From Amycolatopsis saalfeldensis (GTDB taxonomy: Bacteria; Actinomycetota; Actinomycetes; Mycobacteriales; Pseudonocardiaceae), in the NCBI RefSeq assembly GCF_900110575.1, contig NZ_FOEF01000019.1, forward strand, positions 1-64,000: DNA of 64,000 nucleotides, given 5' to 3'. This document shows positions 8,201 through 17,357 of this stretch, piece after piece. How positions within the stretch are numbered: the stretch's first letter is position 1; each line of letters starts with the position of its first letter. The translations under genes and the position numbers were made by a program. Below the pieces are notes generated by a model. The model had not been told where the DNA came from. It ran no database searches and saw only the letters and a list, made by a program, of their open reading frames with translations.

Positions 8201-10825
8201 GTTGCCGCACAAGCGAAGCAGACGTACACGTGCACGCATGCCGCTGGGGACGACTTCACCAGCAGTACCCGGGTCACCGGCACGGACGCGACGAACCGCC
8301 TGGTCACGGCGGCGGCCGATGCGCACGTGGACGTCGTGCACCCGGCGGTGGCGGTGGCTTCGGTCGTTGCCCCTCCTGCGGTCCGCGAGGGGGACTCCGT
8401 GACCTTCACGATCACGGTGAGCAATACCGGCGATGTGCCGCTGACGCGTGTGTCCGTTGTGGACTCTCGAACGCCTTCATGTGGACGTGACTTCGCGGGG
8501 TTGGCGCCGGGCGCGGTGGAGAAGTACAGCTGTGACACCAAAGCGGGCGCGGACGGGTATACGAACACCGCCGTGGTGACCGCGGCCGATCCGCTCGGCG
8601 GCACCGTGACGGCATCCGCCGACGCGACGTTCACCGTGGTGCATCCGGGACTCTCGCTCACCAAGACCGTGCACGGCGGTCCCTTTCGCGCCGGTGACCC
8701 GGTCACCTTCACGCTGACCGTCACCAACACGGGAGACTCGCCCGTCACCGCGGTCAAGGTCACGGATCCGGCCTGTGCGAAGACGTTCGACACGCTCGCG
8801 GCGGGCGCGAAGCAGGCGTACGACTGCACCACACCCGCGCCGGCGGACGACACGATCACCACCGCGACGGCCACCGGCACGGCGTCGAGCGGCCCGCCGC
8901 TCACCGCGACGGCCGACGCGAAGATCGACGTGATCCACCCGGCCGTCACGATCAAGCCGGCCGCCGCGCCGACGGTGGTGCGCGCGGGTGACGACGTCAC
9001 GTTCACCGTGGTCGTCACCAACACCGGCGATGTCCCGCTGACGAAGCTGTCGGTCACCGATCCCGGCTGCGCCAAGTCGATTGACATCTTGGATGTCAGC
9101 GCCGCGGAGACCTACCAGTGCAAGATCAAGGCGACGCCGGACGATTTCACGAACACTGCTTCGGTCACCGGCACCGACCCGACGAACCGCGCGGTGACGG
9201 CTTCGGGCAGTGCGGCGGTCGACGTGATCCATCCGGAGATCGCGATCATGGCGGACGCCGAGCCGTACGAGGTCCGTCAAGGTGACACGGTGACGTTTTC
9301 CGTGCTGGTGAAGAACGTCGGCGACGTGCCGCTCGCGCTGGTGTCCGTTGTGGACGATCAGATCCCGCCGTGCGCGCACCAGGTGCCGTCGCTGGCGCCG
9401 GACGCGGAGGAGACGTACAGCTGCACCACCGTCGCGGGCGCCACGGGGCTCACGAACACGGTGAAGGTGACCGGGACCGACCCGACCGAGCGGCCGGTGG
9501 ACGCGTCGGCGCAGGCGTCGTTTGTGGTGAAGCAGCCGGGTTTCACGATCAGCCGACGCACTGACGGCGGCCCGTTCCGCGCGGGCGACTCGGTTCCGTT
9601 CGAGGTGACGGTCACGAACACCGGCGATTCGGCCCTGCGTGACGTCGTGGTGACCGACCCGGGCGCGCCGGAGTGCGCCCGGACGTTCGTGAACCTGCCG
9701 GTCAACGGGATTCAGCGGTATTCCTGCACGGTCGCGGCGGCCGGGGTGACTGACGTCGTGAGGGGCACGGCCACGCCCGTGGTGAGCCTGCGTAGCTCGG
9801 CGGCCCGGCCGGTCACCGCCTCCGCTGAGACACCGATCGACGTCGTCCGCCCGGCGGTCCGGGTTGAGCGTGACTACTTGCGGCAGCCGATTCGGCCAGG
9901 GGATCCCGTCACCTATTTCACGACGGTCCGTAACAGCGGTGATGCTCCGCTGCGCGAGGTGACCGTTCGCGACCCGTCGGCGGACTGCGCGTTCACGCTG
10001 GCCTCCCTGGCCGCGGGCGCCACCGCGGTGCGGGACTGCACGGTGCCCGCGCGCGTCGACGGCACGACAGTGACCACCGTGACCGGCGTCGATCCGGCTG
10101 GGCGGACCGTCGCGAGCGACACCGCCACCACGCTCGACGTCACCGGGCCCGGCCTCACCGTGACGGCGACAGGCCCGGCGAAACCGGTGCTTCCCGGACA
10201 GCCCGCCCACGTGACGGCGGTGGTGACGAACACCGGTGACGTTCCCCTGCATGCCGTCGTCATCACTGGCGATCGAGCCTGTGCCGCCGCGCCGCTGGAC
10301 CTCGCTCCCGGCGCGGCCTCGCCGCCGTTGTCGTGTTCCACCAGCACGTTCACCGCGGTCGGAACAACTGACGCCGGGGCGCGGGTCAGCGCGCAAGGCC
10401 AGGCCGAGCCGCGTGTCGGGCGGCCCCGGCTCCAGCTCATCGAACGGGCCGAGCCCACCGCGAGGCCTGGGGACGTGGTCACCTTCAGCGTCGAGGCCGT
10501 CAACACCGGGGATGTCGCGCTGGCCGCCCCCGGGTACCGGCTCGAGCCCGGGGAACGGCGGGAATGGACCAGGACCGCCCAAGCCCCGGCCGGTGGGGTG
10601 CTCACCGACGACGTCGCCGCCACTCTCGAAGCGGATACCGAGACGCCCGTTGCCCTCACGGTCCGGGCGGCGGCAACCGTGCGGGTCGTCCCGCCCGGTG
10701 GCGAACAACACGTGGCCCCGAAGGCGTTCCCCGAAACCGACCCGGACCTGCCGACGTACGGGCTGGCCGGGCTGGGGCTGCTCGGCGCGGGCGCGCTCCT
10801 GTTGCGGATCACCCGCCGTCCTTGA
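5204..10825 (+). CDS. Large secreted DUF11-repeat surface protein
   Basis: About 1873 residues from GTG 5204. A signal peptide (KRLLLVLGLMVTMLAPVAHA, cleavage before DD) is followed by an N-terminal domain of about 310 residues containing FGGDWGTAGDRFLINGKPV, which I associate with actinobacterial DUF11 proteins. Then come 15 tandem DUF11 beta-sandwich units of about 90-100 residues. Each starts like VRAGDxVTFTVxVTNTGDVPL and ends VDVVHP. Units 1-14 each carry two cysteines about 17 apart, probably a disulfide; unit 15 lacks them. The C-terminus is a hydrophobic segment and RITRRP tail preceded by LPTYG, a degenerate sortase-like signal. DUF11 proteins are thought to act at the cell wall; the partner is unknown. 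The frame stays open back to a GTG at 5066, but the leader inverted repeat and signal peptide favour 5204. Confidence 0.8.
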   Translation: MAVAGSVTNGTVSAGKRLLLVLGLMVTMLAPVAHADDVKDFRQNSHQVVYGDFLYAGNSVVECAPGDAVCAKTAARTEKKPAAGFALRWSDVDKDPTTFDSSAASVTIPPGAKVTFARLSWGGSLGSDCSRPPGKADGQAVRFTVGGGKAVDVGPGSYSGDPQSYSAYADVTGQFATAPTGAPLELTTGNVWTAVGRGCSGGWSVAIVFAYPDRDPQYAPDKRAVFVYDGHARGTVNTTATISGFRAASADAHIGVTAFGGDWGTAGDRFLINGKPVAEPATGATDNFFIAAADNSTRPDAKNNFGVDAKAFNSDAVPSGATSVKLGFSGTGFLAQGLVFSVPVPDLRVVNHASPARVHAGDRVTFTVGVTNPNDTAADGVAVADDRFPACAKKIGTLAAGATTGYQCTVTAPGDDFTSTAVVTGTSTLGDALDGSSTSRVDVIHPAIGLKHQVDKPAYRAGDQVTSTVTATNAGDVPLHDVAVTGACARTVGTLAPGQSTTGTCAAKAPVPDGVTTADVAGTDPLGQVVTATAGAKVPVIAPAVKVTKTVDQAVVHAGEPVTFTVEVTNTGDSPLDPVTVSDDTTTSCSRTFGALAAGASQRYTCTANPSLTSTNTVTASGTDLSGQTVTSTAATTVTVIHPQLTITKTAAPALVRAGDQVTFTITVTNVGDVPLDDVAVVDDRTPGCVRTFGTLAPQGKQTYGCTMLAPADDFTDTAVATGKDQLGRVLKVAADAPVDVVHPAVAVAVAVAPSVVREGDSVTFTVTVSNTGDVPLHDVSAADDQLPDCARSLGTIAPQGKQVYSCTTVAGSGGLTNTVVATGTDPTARPVTGSANAAFSVVHPALTLAADVPGGPFREHDTVPFQLTVKNTGDVPLTDVHVADALVADCARPHDGALAAGATWTFACAGTAPADDFTNSATVAGTPPVGAPVTAGDEAAVDVIHPAVAITQSAAPTAVRAGQPVTFTVVVTNTGDSDLHEVTVDDPAAPECVKRLGVVAAQAKQTYTCTHAAGDDFTSSTRVTGTDATNRLVTAAADAHVDVVHPAVAVASVVAPPAVREGDSVTFTITVSNTGDVPLTRVSVVDSRTPSCGRDFAGLAPGAVEKYSCDTKAGADGYTNTAVVTAADPLGGTVTASADATFTVVHPGLSLTKTVHGGPFRAGDPVTFTLTVTNTGDSPVTAVKVTDPACAKTFDTLAAGAKQAYDCTTPAPADDTITTATATGTASSGPPLTATADAKIDVIHPAVTIKPAAAPTVVRAGDDVTFTVVVTNTGDVPLTKLSVTDPGCAKSIDILDVSAAETYQCKIKATPDDFTNTASVTGTDPTNRAVTASGSAAVDVIHPEIAIMADAEPYEVRQGDTVTFSVLVKNVGDVPLALVSVVDDQIPPCAHQVPSLAPDAEETYSCTTVAGATGLTNTVKVTGTDPTERPVDASAQASFVVKQPGFTISRRTDGGPFRAGDSVPFEVTVTNTGDSALRDVVVTDPGAPECARTFVNLPVNGIQRYSCTVAAAGVTDVVRGTATPVVSLRSSAARPVTASAETPIDVVRPAVRVERDYLRQPIRPGDPVTYFTTVRNSGDAPLREVTVRDPSADCAFTLASLAAGATAVRDCTVPARVDGTTVTTVTGVDPAGRTVASDTATTLDVTGPGLTVTATGPAKPVLPGQPAHVTAVVTNTGDVPLHAVVITGDRACAAAPLDLAPGAASPPLSCSTSTFTAVGTTDAGARVSAQGQAEPRVGRPRLQLIERAEPTARPGDVVTFSVEAVNTGDVALAAPGYRLEPGERREWTRTAQAPAGGVLTDDVAATLEADTETPVALTVRAAATVRVVPPGGEQHVAPKAFPETDPDLPTYGLAGLGLLGAGALLLRITRRP
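7130..9849 (+). repeat. Three copies of a ~900-bp three-domain block within the DUF11 gene
   Basis: DUF11 units 4-6, 7-9 and 10-12 form three consecutive blocks starting near 7130, 8038 and 8938. In each block the second unit has a xVRxGDxVTF opening with a YSCxT(V/K)AG segment, and the third unit opens with GGPFR. The spacing of about 900 bp repeats. This is a higher-order repeat above the single-domain level. Confidence 0.75.
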
Positions 10826-10928
10826 TCATCAGGGGTGCGAGAGGTCACCCCGGCACCTGACACGATCCGGCCCGGGGCCGAGGTTACTTCGATCGAGTAA
10901 GTAATTTTCCACGGCGAAAGGCGGGGTC

Positions 10929-12353
10929 ATGACCGACGTTGTTCCCGGCGAGCGGGCTGGCCAGCAGCACCTCGCCCACGTCGTGTTCATCGCGGGCGCG
11001 GCGGCGGTCGGCGGGTTCTTGTTCGGTTATGACAGCTCCAACATCAACGGAGCCGTGCTCGGCATCCAGAAGCACTTCGAAGTCGGCGCCGCCGCCACCG
11101 GGCTCACCGTCTCCAGCGCCCTGATCGGCTCCGCCGTCGGCGCGTGGTTCGGCGGGCTGCTGTCCGACCGGGTCGGGCGCATCCGGACGATGCAGCTGGC
11201 CGCGGTGCTCTTTTTCATCAGCGCGATCGGGGCGATGTTCCCGTTCGGGATCTGGGACCTCGCGCTGTGGCGGGTGATCGGCGGGGCCGCGATCGGCGTC
11301 GCGTCGGTGATCGGGCCGTCCTACATCGCGGAGGTCGCGCCGCCCGCCTACCGCGGCCGGCTGGCGAGCCTCCAGCAGCTCGCGATCGTGCTCGGCATCG
11401 GGGTGTCCGCGCTGGTCAACTGGGTGATCAAGGCGTTCGCGCCGGTTCTGCCCGACGGCTCCCACAACCTGAACGGCCACCTCGGCGGACTAGAAGCCTG
11501 GCAGTGGATGCTGGGCGCCGCCGCCATTCCCGCGGTGATCTACTTCGTGCTCGCCTCGATCATCCCCGAGTCTCCGCACTACCTGCTTTCGATCGGCAAG
11601 ACCGACCGCGCGCGCAAGGTGCTCGCCGAGGTCGAGGGCTCCGACGGGGTCGAGGCGAAACTCGCCGACATCAGCCGCGGCCTGCGCACCGAGCGCCAGT
11701 CGAAGGTGCGTGACCTGCTCGGCGGGAGGTTCGGGCTGCTGCCGGTGGTCTGGATCGGCATCGCGCTCGCCGTGTTCCAGCAGTTCGTCGGCATCAACGT
11801 GATCTTCTACTACTCCGACACGCTGTGGCACTCGGTCGGGCAGAACACCGACTCGCTGCTGATCTCCATGGTCAGCCCGGTGATCAACATCCTCGGCACG
11901 TTCATCGCGATCGCGTTCATCGACCGCGTCGGGCGCAAGCCGCTGCTGCTCATCGGCTCGGTCGGCATGGCGATCGGGCTCGGTGTCGCGGCCATCGCGT
12001 TCGGCCACGCGCAGAAGGTGAACGGCGACCTGAGCCTGCCCGGCGCGTGGGGGCCGGTGGCGCTGGTGTTCGCGAACGTCTTCGTGCTCTCGTTCGCGCT
12101 GTCCTGGGGCGTGATCCTCTGGGTGCTGCTCGGCGAGATGTTCCCGCTGCGCATCCGCAGTGCCGCCCTCGCCGTCGGCACGGCCGCGAACTGGGTGGCG
12201 AACTGGCTGGTGACGGTCAGTTTCCCGAGCATGTCCGACTGGAATCTGAGCGCCACGTACTGGATCTACGCGGCCTTCGCGCTGCTGTCGATTCCGTTCA
12301 CGGTGAAGTTCATCCGCGAGACCAAGGGGACCGCGATCGAGGACGTTTCTTGA
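10929..12353 (+). CDS. MFS transporter, sugar porter family
   Basis: A 474-residue 12-helix permease. Sugar-porter signatures are visible: GFLFGYDSSNINGA in helix 1, DRVGRIR in the loop between helices 2 and 3, PPAYRGRLASLQQL, the PESPHYL motif after helix 6, QQFVGINVIFYYS in helix 7 and DRVGRKPLL in the second half. These transporters import hexoses or inositol by proton symport. The substrate cannot be read from sequence. The ATG at 10929 follows GAAAGGCGGGG. It stands alone, between the DUF11 gene and the CAP gene, with no adjacent sugar enzyme. Confidence 0.9.
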   Translation: MTDVVPGERAGQQHLAHVVFIAGAAAVGGFLFGYDSSNINGAVLGIQKHFEVGAAATGLTVSSALIGSAVGAWFGGLLSDRVGRIRTMQLAAVLFFISAIGAMFPFGIWDLALWRVIGGAAIGVASVIGPSYIAEVAPPAYRGRLASLQQLAIVLGIGVSALVNWVIKAFAPVLPDGSHNLNGHLGGLEAWQWMLGAAAIPAVIYFVLASIIPESPHYLLSIGKTDRARKVLAEVEGSDGVEAKLADISRGLRTERQSKVRDLLGGRFGLLPVVWIGIALAVFQQFVGINVIFYYSDTLWHSVGQNTDSLLISMVSPVINILGTFIAIAFIDRVGRKPLLLIGSVGMAIGLGVAAIAFGHAQKVNGDLSLPGAWGPVALVFANVFVLSFALSWGVILWVLLGEMFPLRIRSAALAVGTAANWVANWLVTVSFPSMSDWNLSATYWIYAAFALLSIPFTVKFIRETKGTAIEDVS

Positions 12354-12421
12354 TCATTTCCCCCATTTGATCGAGTGGGGCACTGGGCCTTTCGGTGGTA
12401 ACGGCCGTAATCTGTTCGTGA

Positions 12422-12427
12422 TACTTT
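12422..12427 (+). promoter_or_regulatory. -10 box of the CAP-protein gene (leaderless)
   Basis: TACTTT ends 7 nt before the GTG start at 12435. There is no ribosome-binding site. Confidence 0.55.
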
Positions 12428-12434
12428 CCGCTTC

Positions 12435-13145
12435 GTGTCCCCCATTGGTGCTCGTGGTCGTGTGGTTTTGGTGTCGCTGAGTGTTCTCCTGGGCGGGTTT
12501 GCCGCCGCTGGAGGGACGATGTGGCTCCACGACCCGGCCGGCGCGGCGACTCTCAGTAGTGCCGCGTCCGGCCAGTCCGACCTCGGCGGGGACCCCACCG
12601 GCTCGTTCGCGAAACCGCCCTCGCCCAGCACCTCGAGCACCCCGACGGTCACGAGTTCCGCGCCGGCCCCGTCGACCTCCGACAGCCCCTCCCCGACGCC
12701 TTCCTCGCCGCCGGTCCCCACTCCTTCGTCCTCGCCGCCCAGCACCCCGAAGCCGACCCCTCAGCCGAAGGTGGACACCTCGCTGGCGGGCCAGATCGTG
12801 AGCCTCGTCAACGACCAGCGCGCCGACGCCGGCTGCGACCCCGTCGCCGAGGAACCGCACCTCGACACCGCCGCGCAGAAGCACAGTGACGACATGTCGG
12901 CCCGCGATTACTTCTCGCACGACACCCCCGAGGGCGTGCACTTCGACGAGCGCATCCGCGACGCCGGCTACAGCAAGCCGGGCGCCGAGAACATCGCGAA
13001 GGGCGCGACGAGCGCCGCGCAGGTGATGGAGATGTGGATGAACTCCAGCGGCCACCGCGCGAACATCCTCAACTGCTCGCTGACGAAACTCGGCGTGGGC
13101 GTTGCCAAATCCGGCTGGTACTGGACGCAGGACTTCGGCTACTGA
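12435..13145 (+). CDS. Secreted CAP-domain (SCP/PR-1) protein
   Basis: A 236-residue exported protein. Residues 1-28 form a signal peptide or membrane anchor (VVLVSLSVLLGGFAAAGG). Residues about 50-112 are a Ser/Thr/Pro-rich linker. The CAP domain covers about 118-236: IVSLVNDQRADAGC, the histidine in KHSDDMSARDYFSHD, GAENIAKG, and SSGHRANILNCSLTKLGVG with the second histidine. Bacterial CAP proteins are extracellular and of uncertain enzymology; some bind lipids. The two conserved histidines and the GENI-like motif are present, so the fold is intact. The 3' end overlaps the convergent CDF gene by 7 bp. Confidence 0.9.
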   Translation: MSPIGARGRVVLVSLSVLLGGFAAAGGTMWLHDPAGAATLSSAASGQSDLGGDPTGSFAKPPSPSTSSTPTVTSSAPAPSTSDSPSPTPSSPPVPTPSSSPPSTPKPTPQPKVDTSLAGQIVSLVNDQRADAGCDPVAEEPHLDTAAQKHSDDMSARDYFSHDTPEGVHFDERIRDAGYSKPGAENIAKGATSAAQVMEMWMNSSGHRANILNCSLTKLGVGVAKSGWYWTQDFGY

Positions 13146-14143
13146 TAATCCTCGACCGGGTTCGCCCGGAGGTCGCCGTAACGCGCCAGCACCGTCGCGC
13201 GCAGGTTCGGGTCGGTGCGCGGCACGGGCTCGATGAACACCTCGGTGACGTCGTGGAATCCCTCGGCCAACTCGGCGGCGATGCGCACACAGGCGCGTTC
13301 CACGTCGGCCGCGCCCAGCGCGTCGTCGAAGTCGACGCGGGCGCACACCAGCACCTGGTCGGTGCCCATGAGCATGGTCTGCAGGTCCACCAGCGCCTCG
13401 ATTTCGGGCGCGGCCGCGAGGTGGTCGCGCACCCCGCGCACGAGCCGCGGGTCGGCCTGGCGCCCGATGAGCAGGCCGCGATTGGTGCGCCCCAGCAGGT
13501 ACGCGACGCAGGCGAGCAGCAGTCCGATCAGGATGGACGCCAAGCCGTCCCAGACCGACGAGCCGGTGAGCTGGTGCAGGCCGATGCCGGCGAACGCGAG
13601 CACCAGCCCGACGAGCGCGGCGGAGTCCTCGAACAGCACGGTCTTCGGCGCGGGGTCGTCGATCATCCGCAGGTAGCCGAAGAACGAGCGGCTCTCGGCC
13701 TTCGCCTCCGTGCGCACCTGCCTGATCGCCTGCAGCCACGACCTGGACTCGAGCACGAACGCGACGGCCAGCACGATGTAGCCGACGAGCGGGTTGTCCT
13801 GGTCGCTGTTCTCGCCGAACACCGTGGTGAAACCCTCGTACAGCGCGAACATCGCGCCCGAGGCGAAGATCGAGACGGCGGCGAGCAGCGACCAGAAGTA
13901 GCGCTCCTTGCCGTAACCGAAGGGGTGCACGCGGTCGGCCGGGCGCTCCGAGCGTTTCAGCGCGGTGAGCAGCAGGGCCTCGGTGATGGTGTCGGCGACC
14001 GAATGCGCGGCCTCCGAGAGCATCGCGCCGGAGCCGGTGATGATGCCGGCGACCAGCTTCAGGATCGCGATGGCCAGGTTGACCCCACCGGCCAGCAGAA
14101 CGGTGAGGGTGCTCTCGCCGCCCTTTTCTTCTTCCTCGGTCAC
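13139..14143 (-). CDS. Cation diffusion facilitator (CDF) transporter
   Basis: A 334-residue inner-membrane metal/proton antiporter. The N-terminal helices carry the family motif GSGAMLSEAAHSVADTITE, with the helix-2 metal site HSVAD. The helix-5 counterpart reads EDSAALVG, that is ExxA rather than the usual HxxxD, a variant I associate with the ZnT9-like branch. The PFGYGKERYFWSL loop and a C-terminal cytoplasmic domain from about residue 245 are also present. The metal could be zinc, iron or manganese. The GTG start at 14143 appears leaderless. It is convergent with the CAP gene. Confidence 0.9.
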   Translation of the reverse strand: MTEEEEKGGESTLTVLLAGGVNLAIAILKLVAGIITGSGAMLSEAAHSVADTITEALLLTALKRSERPADRVHPFGYGKERYFWSLLAAVSIFASGAMFALYEGFTTVFGENSDQDNPLVGYIVLAVAFVLESRSWLQAIRQVRTEAKAESRSFFGYLRMIDDPAPKTVLFEDSAALVGLVLAFAGIGLHQLTGSSVWDGLASILIGLLLACVAYLLGRTNRGLLIGRQADPRLVRGVRDHLAAAPEIEALVDLQTMLMGTDQVLVCARVDFDDALGAADVERACVRIAAELAEGFHDVTEVFIEPVPRTDPNLRATVLARYGDLRANPVEDYQ

Positions 14144-14150
14144 TCGCCGA

Positions 14151-14156
14151 AGCGTA
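14151..14156 (-). promoter_or_regulatory. -10 box of the CDF gene (leaderless)
   Basis: On the minus strand TACGCT ends 7 nt before the GTG start at 14143. Confidence 0.55.
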
Positions 14157-14171
14157 GTCGGAGTGGGCGGT

Positions 14172-16103
<1,932 letters not shown>

Positions 16104-16267
16104 CCCGCGCTCCCCTTTTTCCCGTGCTCAATTTCGACCCCGCGGGCGGCGGTGGTCGCGAGGAAAAGCCAGGATACGCCCGTTGTCCAGTCCTTCGGTT
16201 CGAATGTGACATCGGGCGTTCGAGTGTGCAGCGAATATGCACCAAGACTCCGCGGAAACCGTTTACC

Positions 16268-16292
16268 ACCGGAATTCCGGTACGGTCGTACC
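16268..16292. promoter_or_regulatory. Palindromes between the membrane-protein and DUF742 genes
   Basis: ACCGGAATTCCGGT (16268-16281) is a perfect 14-bp palindrome, and GGTAC-ggtc-GTACC (16279-16292) overlaps it. They sit in the 194-nt gap between the two minus-strand genes. They could be an operator or a weak hairpin; nothing else was seen in that gap. Confidence 0.4.
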
Positions 16293-16297
16293 TTTCT

Positions 16298-17236
16298 TCA
16301 AACGGTTAACAGAATGTTTCGTCGAGTGGCGCTTCCGAGTAACACGAGCGTCCCCGCCACGAGCACGCCTTGCTCCACGAGTGCGGCGAATCCGGCGTCG
16401 GCCGCGGTGGAAAGGCCCAGCCAGCAGTACGTGACGGCGGCGCCCGCGGCGAGTGAGACGGCCGGCGGGCGCGCCTTCAGCACATATCCGACGGCCACCG
16501 CCTCCAGTGCCAGCAGCACACCCGTCTGCAGCCACGGCGAGATCCCGAGGCCCGTCTTCATCACCTGGAACGCGCTGCTCAGCCCGAGCGCGACCGCGAA
16601 GCCCAGCCAGGCGTTGCCCGAAGGCGCCTGCGCCGGCGCACGCAGCCGCAACGCCACCAGGATCAGCGCCACCACCACGACAAGCGCGCCGGCCAGCTGT
16701 CCCGGCGCCGCCAGGAAGTGCGCGGCGTCCAGCCCGAGTGACACCGCGAAAGTCCCCACCGCGCCGACGGCCAGCAGGACGCTCCACGACCACGTGCCCG
16801 GCGTCCGCAGCCACGGCGAACGGCCGAAAAACGCCTCCGCGATCGCGATCGGTGTCGCGATGCTCCAGACGACGTGCAGCGTCAGCACGTACACCGTCCA
16901 CGGGGCTCCGAGGCCGAGTACCGGGATGTGGCCGGGGCTGAGCAGGTCGAGGCCGAGGTAGTGCGGGTTGAACAGCGTTTCGGTGAGCAGCCCCTCTTCG
17001 GCGACGCCGAAAGCCAGCGCCAGCACCAAGATCGTCGGCCAGCCGAGGCCGCGTCGACGTGCGGCCTCGCGGATCAGCAGCGCGCCCGAGCCGTACAGCG
17101 CGACGTACATCGAGTACATGCCCAGCTGCTTCCCGATCTCCGGGGGACCGGCCAGGTACTGGTCGCCGAGCAGGAACTCGGCGATGAACGGGGCGAGCAG
17201 GGCCAGCGTGGCGAGCGCGGTCTTCCGTTTCGGCAT
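16298..17236 (-). CDS. Polytopic membrane protein of unknown function
   Basis: About 312 residues with eight or nine predicted membrane segments. It begins MPKRKTALATLALLAPFIAE, with basic residues before the first helix. A central AFGVAEEGLLTETLFNPHYL segment has paired acidic residues in a membrane context. I considered a CPBP/Abi protease, but the EExxxR motif is not complete. It is followed by the DUF742 gene on the same strand after 194 nt. A GTG at 17269 would add 11 residues, but no start has a convincing ribosome-binding site, so the N-terminus is uncertain. No function is proposed. Confidence 0.65.
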   Translation of the reverse strand: MPKRKTALATLALLAPFIAEFLLGDQYLAGPPEIGKQLGMYSMYVALYGSGALLIREAARRRGLGWPTILVLALAFGVAEEGLLTETLFNPHYLGLDLLSPGHIPVLGLGAPWTVYVLTLHVVWSIATPIAIAEAFFGRSPWLRTPGTWSWSVLLAVGAVGTFAVSLGLDAAHFLAAPGQLAGALVVVVALILVALRLRAPAQAPSGNAWLGFAVALGLSSAFQVMKTGLGISPWLQTGVLLALEAVAVGYVLKARPPAVSLAAGAAVTYCWLGLSTAADAGFAALVEQGVLVAGTLVLLGSATRRNILLTV

Positions 17237-17317
17237 TCCCCGATGGTTCCGCCGCGGGGCCGGGCGCACGCGGGCCGTCGATCACGATCGGGCCATGACA
17301 AATGTCCCGGGCAGCAA

Positions 17318-17347
17318 AACGGCCCCTCCGCGTGCGGAGGGGCCGTT
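17318..17347 (-). terminator. Intrinsic terminator after the Fe-S reductase gene
   Basis: Near-perfect 14-bp inverted repeat AACGGCCCCTCCGC (17318-17331) with 17334-17347 and a tiny loop. On the minus strand it is followed by TT and lies 10 nt past the stop codon. Confidence 0.8.
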
Positions 17348-17357
17348 CGCCCGAAGA

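Noticed and set aside
5219..8341. Long minus-strand open frame opposite the DUF11 gene
   Set aside because: Arg/Gly/Val-rich low-information sequence that mirrors the repeats of the plus-strand gene; no start signal or fold.
16298..17236. CPBP/Abi-type intramembrane protease
   Set aside because: The EE pair in AFGVAEEGLL is not followed by the arginine of the EExxxR motif, and the later histidine motifs are not clear.
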